64,000 nt of DNA from Bryobacterales bacterium. GTDB taxonomy: Bacteria > Acidobacteriota > Terriglobia > Bryobacterales > Bryobacteraceae. The stretch is taken from NCBI GenBank assembly GCA_020847975.1, contig JADLBD010000144.1:1-64000 (forward strand), written 5' to 3'. Shown piece after piece: positions 56,302 through 62,412 of this stretch (the first letter of the stretch is position 1; each line of letters opens with the position of its first letter). Below the pieces are notes generated by a model. It saw only the letters and a program-made list of their open reading frames with translations, was not told the origin of the DNA and ran no database searches. The translations under genes were made by a program, and so were the position numbers.

Positions 56302-57383
56302 ATGACGAAAGTGGCAAGCAGGCCTGCGCGCATCGTGGTGGCGGGCGCGGGTCTAATTGGGCAGGCACACATCGAACGTATCCTGCGCGAGCCGGAAGCC
56401 CGCCTGGCGGGCATCGTGGATATCGATGAGAAGTGCGCGGCGCAGGCCTCCGCGCTCGGCGTTCCCTACGACACCAGTATTGAAACCATGATGGGGAACG
56501 CCCGGCCGGACGGCATCGTGATCGCAGTGCCCAACCAGGCGCATTTTGCGGCCGGGATGGCGGCCGTCGACGCCGGCATTGCGATGCTGATGGAAAAGCC
56601 GGTCTGCGAGACCGTGGAGCAATCGATGGAGTTGGCGGAGGCAGCCGAACGGGCGGGCGTGCCGGTCCTGGTGGGCCATCATCGGCGCCACAGCCCGATC
56701 ATCCGGCGCGCCAAAGAGATCCTCGCTTCCGGCGGTCTTGGCAGGATCATCGCTGTGAATGCGCTCTGCTGGTTGCTCAAGCCCCCCGCCTATTTTCAGG
56801 GCCAAAATTCGTGGCGCCGCGAGCCCGGCGGCGGCCCTGTGATGATCAACTTGATCCACACCATCGACGACTTGCGCAACCTCTGCGGCGACATCGCCAC
56901 CGTTCAGGCCATGACGTCCCGCCAGGCGCGCGGTTTTTCGGTGGAAGATACGGCCGGCGTCATCCTCGGTTTCCGCAACGGCGCCATCGGCACGCTGGCC
57001 CTTTCGGACGCCGCCGCCGGTCCCTGGAGTTGGGAACTCACCGCGGGCGAAAATCGCGCCTATCCGCGAACGGCCGAGTCCTGCTATTACATTGCGGGCG
57101 CGGAAGGGGCGCTCTCCATTCCCGCCTCGAAATCTGGCATCACGGTAGGGACGGCCATTGGTGGACGCCGATCCATGCCGAGCGCGGCAGCGTGCCCGAG
57201 CAGGATGCGAATAGCCTCGAATCAAGCCACGATCCGCTCGCGAACCAGATGCGCCACTTCTGCGACGTCGCGCGGGGGAAGGCGCAGCCGCTGCTTGATG
57301 CTCGAGGCGGCGCGCGAACGCTGCAAGCGACGCTGGCGATCCACGAGGCGGCCCGTAGCGGGGAGGTGGTACGGCTCCCTTGA
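56302..57383 (+). pseudogene. Gfo/Idh/MocA-family oxidoreductase with a frameshift near residue 276
   Basis: The first 275 codons are a normal NAD(P)-dependent Gfo/Idh protein: GAGLIGQ Rossmann loop, MLMEKPVCETVEQ (EKP motif), GHHRRHSP and a GGGPVMINLIHTIDDLR active-site helix. After GALSIPAS at about 57120-57130 the frame turns Arg/Ser-rich and runs to 57453. The +2 frame continues the family sense: LANQMRHFCDVARGKAQPLL, then GARTLQATLAIHEAARSG, and stops at 57383. Adding one base near 57125 restores a 360-residue enzyme (LSIPRLEIW). It is either a real mutation or a sequencing error. Substrates in this family are sugars or inositols. Confidence 0.85.
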
Positions 57384-57400
57384 ATGGGGCGGGACTGGCA

Positions 57401-57418
57401 CGTACAGTTTGCTGTACG
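57401..57418. promoter_or_regulatory. Palindromic operator before the first vapBC module
   Basis: CGTACAG (57401-57407) and CTGTACG (57412-57418) are perfect 7-bp arms around TTTG, ending 9 nt before the antitoxin ATG at 57428. Autoregulated vapBC operons commonly carry such a palindrome bound by the VapB dimer. Confidence 0.6.
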
Positions 57419-57427
57419 GTGAGATGT

Positions 57428-57643
57428 ATGAAGAAGACTCTGAATATCGATGAGAAGATACTCCGGGAGGCTAAGGAGGTGAGCGGTGCGTCCACGGACA
57501 CAGAGACCGTCCGGCTAGGCTTGGAGGCGTTGATCCGGCACTCCGCGTATCAGAGGCTTCGCCGGTTGAGGGGTAGCGAGAGGAATGCGGCGGACGTTCC
57601 GAGAAGGAGGGGAGCGTCCAGCCAAGAGAGAACGCTGGCCTGA
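57428..57643 (+). CDS. VapB-type antitoxin
   Basis: 71 residues from the ATG at 57428 (MKKTLNIDEKILREAKEVSG). The N-terminal ribbon-helix-helix (residues 1-42) matches the VapB/COG5450 antitoxins. The C-terminal part (YQRLRRLRGSERNAADVPRR) is basic and likely wraps the toxin. The TGA overlaps the toxin ATG by one base (TGATG). An in-frame ATG further upstream at 57380 would include the operator and is rejected. Confidence 0.85.
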   Translation: MKKTLNIDEKILREAKEVSGASTDTETVRLGLEALIRHSAYQRLRRLRGSERNAADVPRRRGASSQERTLA

Positions 57644-58023
57644 TGGTGCTCGTCGACACCTCTGTATGGATTCGGTTTCTCGCCAACCGGGCGCCGTATG
57701 CAGAGCAATTGGATCGCTTATTGGATCGGGACGAAGCGGCGGGACACGAGCTGATCTACGGCGATGTACTGATCGCGGACCCTGGAGGACGAGGGGGATT
57801 GCTGAGGTTTTACGGTCTGATGCAGCGGGCGCCCGCCGTTCCTCATGCGGACGTCGTTGGGTTCGTGCGGGCGCACCGGCTTCACGGGCGGGGGATCGGC
57901 TGGATTGATGCGCACTTGCCGGCCTCGGCGCTGGTCGCCAGCGCACCATTGTGGACAGCCGACGAGCGTCTGGCCAGGCTGGCGGGCGAACTCGGGGTGG
58001 AGTACCAGCCGGGCGCCAATTGA
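57643..58023 (+). CDS. VapC toxin, PIN-domain ribonuclease
   Basis: 126 residues of a single PIN domain with the full acidic set: D5 in MVLVDTSVWI, E36 in HELIYGD, D89 in GIGWIDAHL and D107 in PLWTADERL. VapC toxins cleave RNA, often tRNA or rRNA, when free of VapB. The gene overlaps the VapB stop. No frameshift or truncation is seen, so the module looks functional. It follows the frameshifted oxidoreductase, at the left edge of the accessory zone. Confidence 0.9.
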   Translation: MVLVDTSVWIRFLANRAPYAEQLDRLLDRDEAAGHELIYGDVLIADPGGRGGLLRFYGLMQRAPAVPHADVVGFVRAHRLHGRGIGWIDAHLPASALVASAPLWTADERLARLAGELGVEYQPGAN

Positions 58024-58158
58024 GCGAAGGCTTGGAGCGCTATCGCGCGCCTGCGGCGCTTGGCGAGAGCGGAGACAGGACTCCGGAATACCTTAACCGG
58101 AATGATCGCGTTGGGACGAATCGGCCGCGGCAGCCCGTAAACCTTCCGATCAAATGGT

Positions 58159-58398
58159 TCAGCCACGGAAAGTATTCTTCTTGATTTCCGTCGCAAGGCT
58201 ACTGCAATCCTCATCATGAAAAATCTCTTCGATGCGCAGACCGAAGAGCCGGGCGGCCCGGAAGGCGAGCGGAAGGCTCGGGTCGAACTTGTCCGTCTCG
58301 ATGGCATTGATGGTCTGCCGGGACACATCGAGGGCGTCGGCCAATTGGGCCTGCGTCCAGTTGCGCTCGGCTCGCAGCACCTTGAGCCGATTCTTCAT
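58159..58398 (-). CDS. Small Xre-type helix-turn-helix regulator
   Basis: 79 residues from the ATG at 58398. MKNRLKVLRAERNWTQAQLA, then DALDVSRQTINAIE, is a compact Xre domain of the YozG type, with a short C-terminal extension (LFGLRIEEIFHDED). The ATG overlaps the TGA of the preceding membrane protein (ATGA), so the two genes are coupled. Such pairs of a small Xre regulator and a small membrane protein are common in Gram-positive and other genomes; the regulator usually represses the pair. Confidence 0.88.
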   Translation of the reverse strand: MKNRLKVLRAERNWTQAQLADALDVSRQTINAIETDKFDPSLPLAFRAARLFGLRIEEIFHDEDCSSLATEIKKNTFRG

Positions 58399-58814
58399 CG
58401 GTACCGCCACGTGCCGTACAGAAAGGTCACGCAAAACGTCAGCGTCATGAGTATCAACAGGTATGCGGCGTCCGCCTTGAACGGGATCACGTGGTAGGAG
58501 CCCATCACCGAATACGGGACGCCGGCGATCATGGTAACGCCTACCGTAATCGCCAGGGCGTTGAGATAGACCTTCCGCTGGAGTTCATCCAGCTCCGCGA
58601 CGTACTTTTTGTTGGCCAGGATCACGCCGACGCCCACCGCAAGGTCCAGACCGACCGCCAGCAGGGTGAACACCAAGGCCCTATCCCAAAAAAATTTCGG
58701 CCCGAATGCCATCAGTGCCGTGGCCGCCACCCATGCGCCGTTCCAGCGGGCGAGCCGCCGCGCGCTCGTCCGGATTCGCGACCGATAGCCGTTCTCCGGT
58801 AGATTTAGATTCAT
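58395..58814 (-). CDS. Small membrane protein (DUF2178-like) paired with the Xre regulator
   Basis: 139 residues from the ATG at 58814. After a basic N-terminus (RSRIRTSARRLARWN) there are four hydrophobic helices: residues about 27-47, 51-73, 89-109 and 117-137. A short DELQRKVYLNALAI segment between the second and third helices is typical of small membrane proteins encoded next to Xre regulators. Function is unknown; it may sense membrane state. TATACT on the minus strand (58842-58847 plus coordinates) is a candidate -10 box. The gene overlaps the regulator by 4 bp. Confidence 0.75.
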   Translation of the reverse strand: MNLNLPENGYRSRIRTSARRLARWNGAWVAATALMAFGPKFFWDRALVFTLLAVGLDLAVGVGVILANKKYVAELDELQRKVYLNALAITVGVTMIAGVPYSVMGSYHVIPFKADAAYLLILMTLTFCVTFLYGTWRYR

Positions 58815-58881
58815 AATGTATGCCTCGTCGTCTTTGTGCAAAGTATAGTTGACATTAGATGTATAGCTCCGGCCTCGGGGT

Positions 58882-58922
58882 GTGTCAAATAATCTTTACA
58901 AAAAGACTGATATTATTGACAC
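58882..58922. repeat. Near-perfect AT-rich inverted repeat
   Basis: GTGTCAAATAAT (58882-58893) and ATTATTGACAC (58912-58922) pair over 11 bp with one bulged A, around an 18-nt AT-rich spacer. It lies about 70 bp upstream of the membrane protein/Xre pair and beyond the end of a broken antitoxin gene. It could be an operator for the Xre protein or the end of a lost element. Confidence 0.6.
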
Positions 58923-59044
58923 GAACGGGCCGGCCGAATCTAACGTCAGGCCTTGTGACCTGGCGGACCTGAACGCCATGGCAGGTAGACAGCGCGGGAA
59001 GCCCTGCGTTGCTCCTCCATGCCATGTATCCTCGGATGGGGGTG

Positions 59045-59300
59045 CTATGTGGTGGGCGTACAGCCTTTGTACACTGGCCCATTTGGCAGGGCCGCTGCCG
59101 CAACCTCGTCCGGACCGAAACCCGGCGTTCCCAAGCACGTGAAAGACCGGGAAGCCGTTGCGGGTGCTTAACGGCGTTCGGGCCGCGATGCCCCGCCGCA
59201 CCAGGTCCGGCAAAGCCGCACCGACGGACACGCCCTTGGCAACGGAGAGAGCTCTGGCCGCATTCAGAACATCATCTTCAATGTCCAGAGTCGTTCGCAT
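59045..59300 (-). pseudogene. VapB-like antitoxin gene broken by a frameshift, toxin missing
   Basis: The first 60 or so codons (MRTTLDIEDDVLNAARALSV, GAALPDLVRRGIAARTPLST, NGFPVFHV) match small antitoxins that end in a TPEDVAAAL-like tail. After NAGF the frame turns Gly/Arg-rich, but removing one base near 59117 gives GPDEVAAAA, the expected tail, before a stop at 59045. The unshifted frame runs on to 58896 without family sense. No PIN or other toxin gene lies downstream. Confidence 0.7.
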
Positions 59301-59396
59301 TATGATTCTATGAAGATAAACGAGCGTCGGAATCGGTTGGATGCAGCGGGCGACCGGCGACCACTGGGGACGACTTCGAGAGTTACGATGTCATCA

Positions 59397-59425
59397 TGTA
59401 ATCAACATGCGCTATACTGATTACA
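59397..59425. promoter_or_regulatory. Inverted-repeat operator and -10 box of the second TA module
   Basis: TGTAATCA (59397-59404) and TGATTACA (59418-59425) are perfect 8-bp arms with a 13-nt spacer. A TATACT box (59413-59418) lies between them and the antitoxin ATG follows at 59427, so the transcript would be leaderless or nearly so. Bound antitoxin would block the promoter directly. Confidence 0.6.
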
Positions 59426-59426
59426 G

Positions 59427-59678
59427 ATGATCCGAACGCAGATCCAGCTCACCGAAAATCAAGCCGCTCGCCTTCGGGCCATTGCGATGGAGCGTCATCA
59501 ACCGGTCGCTGAACTGATTCGCATCAGCATTGATTCATTCCTGGAGAACGAAGCGGTTCACGGCCGTGAGAGCAAGCGCGCGCGCGCCAAGAGCGCCGCC
59601 GGGCGGTTTGCTTCTCCGCCCGCCGTCGTCAGCGACGAGCATGATAGATATCTCGCCGAAGCGTTCGGCCGGCAATGA
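59427..59678 (+). CDS. Ribbon-helix-helix antitoxin of a second VapBC module
   Basis: 83 residues. MIRTQIQLTENQAARLRAIA, then MERHQPVAELIRISIDSFL, is a clear ribbon-helix-helix. The C-terminal half (SKRARAKSAAGRFASPPAVV, ending HDRYLAEAFGRQ) is the toxin-binding tail, with a typical HD-YLAEAF end. There is no Shine-Dalgarno: the ATG lies one base after the operator arm. The TGA overlaps the toxin ATG (ATGA). Confidence 0.88.
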   Translation: MIRTQIQLTENQAARLRAIAMERHQPVAELIRISIDSFLENEAVHGRESKRARAKSAAGRFASPPAVVSDEHDRYLAEAFGRQ

Positions 59679-60079
59679 CCTTTATCGACACATCGGCGGT
59701 CTACGCCATTCTCGACCGCAACGACGCCAATCATGAAGCAGCGAAATCGTGCTGGTTTGCCCTCCTCGATTCCGGCGATTTGCTCTTCACCACGAACTAC
59801 GTTGTGGTGGAGAGTTGCGTGCTGGCACAAAGCCGGTTGGGGTTGGCCGCTGTTCGCGCCATCCATGAGGAACTCCTACCTGTGATGGAGGTGGTTTGGG
59901 TGGATGAAGCAACTCACTCGCTTGCGATGGCCGCGCTCCTGGCAGCGCAGCGCCGAAGACTCAGTTTGGTGGACTGTGTGAGCTTTGCCGCCATGCGGCG
60001 GCGCGGCTTGCAATCGGCATTTGCCTTCGATCAGCATTTCATCGAGGAGGGGTTTGAATTCCCGATAGAAATGAAATAG
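59675..60079 (+). CDS. VapC-like PIN-domain toxin
   Basis: 134 residues. Acidic PIN residues are D5 in MTFIDTSAVYA, E46 in YVVVESCVL, D100 in LSLVDCVSFAAM and D119 in FAFDQHF. It belongs to a different PIN subgroup from the toxin at 57643 (SLVDC...FDQHF type, common in acidobacteria and cyanobacteria), so the two modules are not recent duplicates. The start overlaps the antitoxin stop by 4 bp. The module appears intact. Confidence 0.9.
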   Translation: MTFIDTSAVYAILDRNDANHEAAKSCWFALLDSGDLLFTTNYVVVESCVLAQSRLGLAAVRAIHEELLPVMEVVWVDEATHSLAMAALLAAQRRRLSLVDCVSFAAMRRRGLQSAFAFDQHFIEEGFEFPIEMK

Positions 60080-60259
60080 CCGATGTGGTGATGCCGGCGG
60101 GCGCGGCCCGATCGGAGAGAGCCGCAATCAGAGACCGCCTGCGCACCTTACACTCATCGTCAGCCACGCCAATCACACCACACGTTATGGCATTCTTGAA
60201 AACGAAGAAACGAATCAGTTCCGGTGAGGCTGGCCGGGCCGCGCACCAGGAGGTCTATC

Positions 60260-60988
60260 GTGCAAACAACCATTTTTCTTGCGGGTGCTTCCGGGGCCAT
60301 CGGCCGGCGGCTTGCTCCGCTTCTCGTGGCGGGTGGATGGCGGGTCGTAGGTACCACCCGGTCGGCTGAGAAGGCGCCCATGTTGCTTGAACTGGGCGTC
60401 CACCCCGTGGTCGTCGACGTTTTCGACGGTGACGTCCTCCGCGACATCGTGGTGGAGGTGAGGCCGGAGATCGTCATTCATCAGTTGACGGATCTGCCGC
60501 TTGGGCTCCCCGCCGATAAAATGACAGACGCAGTCAAACGAAATGCGCGTCTTCGGGTCGAGGGTACGCGCAATCTCGTTTCCGCGGCCCTTGCCGCCGG
60601 CGCGAAACGGATGATCGCCCAGAGCATCGCCCTGGTCTACGCCGAAGGTCCGCTGCCGCACTCCGAGGGTGATCCGCTTCTCCCTGAATCGGACCCCGTT
60701 TGGGGTGGGACCGTGCAAGGTGTGGTCAGCCTCGAACGCCAAGTACTCCATGCTGCTCTCGAAGGCATCGTCCTCCGGTACGGTCTGCTTTATGGCCCGG
60801 GAACCGGTTTCGACCTTCCCGCCGCGCCAGGCGCCGTACATGTCGATGCGGCTGCGAAGGCCGCCGAACTCGCATTGTCCCGGGGCGGGCGAGGAATCTA
60901 TAACATCGCCGAAACGGATGGTGTAGTCGCGTCTGACAGGGCTGTACGGACATTCGGGTGGGATGCAAGTTGGAGAGCGTCGAACTGA
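60260..60988 (+). CDS. NAD(P)-dependent epimerase/oxidoreductase (extended SDR type)
   Basis: 242 residues. The GTG at 60260 is chosen because AGGAGG (60248-60253) has 6-nt spacing; a GTG at 60224 would add 12 residues before the Rossmann fold. The glycine motif is FLAGASGAIGRRL. IALVYAEG carries the Y-position, and the usual SDR catalytic Lys is not obvious, so it is closer to atypical SDR/epimerase-like proteins such as NmrA or YwnB relatives. RYGLLYGPGTGFD and the end RAVRTFGWDASWRASN fit small NAD-dependent epimerases. About 180 bp separate it from the VapC gene. The substrate is unknown. Confidence 0.8.
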   Translation: MQTTIFLAGASGAIGRRLAPLLVAGGWRVVGTTRSAEKAPMLLELGVHPVVVDVFDGDVLRDIVVEVRPEIVIHQLTDLPLGLPADKMTDAVKRNARLRVEGTRNLVSAALAAGAKRMIAQSIALVYAEGPLPHSEGDPLLPESDPVWGGTVQGVVSLERQVLHAALEGIVLRYGLLYGPGTGFDLPAAPGAVHVDAAAKAAELALSRGGRGIYNIAETDGVVASDRAVRTFGWDASWRASN

Positions 60989-61171
60989 CAGGAGAGCAGC
61001 AGCATTGCCGGGTAGGCGGCTCCTTGTTCGAGTGGCCGGCGCCTCTCCCACCCTCAGAGCCATCCAGGGAAGTGAACATGGCAAAGGCCAGATGGATGGA
61101 TGTCAGGGGCAGCATGCCCGGAAGGCACGAACCATACCTCTGAGGCGGGCTACCCGGCGGCGGAGGGAGTG

Positions 61172-61534
61172 TCAGTTCTGTGAAGGCCTGACGAATCCTT
61201 CATGTAGAGGCTCTATCAGGCGGGCAAACTCGATCAGGCGCCGCTCCGAGTTCAACGGGCCCACCACCTGTAAGGCAACCGGAAGCCCATCGCGATCGAG
61301 ACCCATGGGAATGGTCAACGCCGGATGACCAGTTGCGTTGAAGCACATTGGGTAATAGAAATAGTCCCAGTAGTTGATTCGCTGGCCATCGAGCGGAATC
61401 GCATCATGGTTCGGATTGTGCGCAATTGCCGGTCCGGGTGTCACGGGCAGGATGAGAAGGTCGTACCTGCCAAGAGCCACGACACCGATCAAGAGACCGG
61501 TCCACTTGAGGATGCGCTTTGCCACCTTCGCCAT
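61172..61534 (-). pseudogene. Internally deleted amidase (N-terminal anchor joined to C-terminal end)
   Basis: 120 residues. The start MAKVAKRILKWTGLLIGVVA is a membrane anchor like those that begin exported amidases or esterases. It is followed at once by GRYDLLILPVTPGPAIAHNP and ALTIPMGLDRDGLPVALQVV, which belong to the C-terminal third of amidase-signature enzymes. The Ser-Ser-Lys catalytic region is absent, so roughly 350 codons have been lost at about 61470. The fragment cannot be active. It lies convergent to the epimerase-like gene. Confidence 0.75.
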
Positions 61535-61620
61535 AGGTCCTCCGGATTGCTTCGCTCCAGGCGATCATTGTTGCGTGTTCACACGATTGTACACGAGCAA
61601 TCGGGCGTTCTCTAACCACA

Positions 61621-61935
61621 GCCCGAGGACCACAGCCCGAAGATCCGTGACGAGTTCGACATCAGCAGCCTCATCACGTGCGGACACTGCGGATGCGCGA
61701 TCGCCGGCGAGTTGAAGAAGCAGCAGTACGTCTGCTATCACCGCTCATGGGAGCGATCGTCACCGCGTTGCGCGAAAGCCGCCGCGACGAGAAGGCCTTC
61801 CAACCGCATCCACATCGAGGAAGGCGTCCAACTCCCGCGGGTGGCGGACCGCGTCCTCGGGTTGTTCGAGAGGCAGGAGCCGGCGGAAAAACGACGCCTC
61901 CTCAATTTTCTACTAAATGCCAAGTGCGCAACCCT
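61621..61935 (+). pseudogene. Remnant of a large serine recombinase
   Basis: Successive frames encode parts of the C-terminal half of a serine integrase/resolvase. SSLITCGHCGCAIAGELKKQ at about 61666-61725 is the recombinase zinc ribbon. IVTALRESRRDEKAF follows in another frame (about 61750-61800). RVADRVLGLFERQEPAEKRR, then LLNFLLN, lies in the first frame again (about 61840-61920). The catalytic N-terminus is missing and internal deletions are needed to join the pieces. It marks an old mobile element. Confidence 0.65.
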
Positions 61936-62011
61936 GGACAGGGCTCGAACTCATGGGCTACTTCTACAAGACCCCGCGCGTCTGTGCGTAAGATGGAGAG
62001 AGGGTACAGAA

Positions 62012-62194
62012 TTGAGCAAGCGTGAACTCATCACACAGGAACTCGGCCGATTGCCGGAAGCGGATCTGGACCGCCTGCTTGCTTTTCTTCGGGCTCTTTC
62101 GGAAGAGCATGCGGAAGGGTCTGTTCCCGTATTGACTGCAATCGGTTGTTCACCGCGGGCTCAAGCATTGTTATCTGCAAGGCAGGCCAAGTGA
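62012..62194 (+). CDS. Small antitoxin-like protein (DUF2281-type)
   Basis: 60 residues from a TTG with GGAGAGAGGG ending about 8 nt upstream. SKRELITQELGRLPEADLDR, then LLAFLRAL, resembles the N-termini of small DUF2281/prevent-host-death-like antitoxins. It is in frame with the recombinase remnant by chance, which hides it as a separate gene. No toxin follows. It may be a leftover antitoxin. Confidence 0.5.
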   Translation: MSKRELITQELGRLPEADLDRLLAFLRALSEEHAEGSVPVLTAIGCSPRAQALLSARQAK

Positions 62195-62412
62195 GTGGGA
62201 CGAAGCTGAAAGAGACGCGGGGCCGGCTCATTGCCATACTGAGTTGACGCGATTCCGATTCGGTGTAGTTGTCCATTTGCAGCTTGGCTCCCCACGCAGG
62301 GTTCGAGCCAACCGCGGGCAGGGACCTCTTGCGTCAGGCGGCCACCGCGGCCCCCGGCATGGAAGCATTGATCCGCAGGAAGTTTTATGATGGTTTGAAG
62401 GAAAAACCGACT

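Noticed and set aside
57396-57413. TGGCAC...TTGCT resembling a sigma-54 promoter before the first vapBC
   Set aside because: The GG and GC doublets are 12 nt apart instead of 10, and the bases are explained by the palindromic operator.
61930-61970. ggctcgaactcatgggc, similar to a tRNA T-loop on the minus strand
   Set aside because: The flanking bases cannot form a T-stem or acceptor stem.
61678-62025. 115-codon plus frame overlapping the recombinase remnant
   Set aside because: Only about 15 codons match recombinase sequence; the rest is a shadow, so it was used as evidence of decay and not as a gene.
62285-62320. gcagggttcgagccaacc, similar to a tRNA 3' end
   Set aside because: No 5-bp T-stem around the loop and no matching D or anticodon arms upstream.
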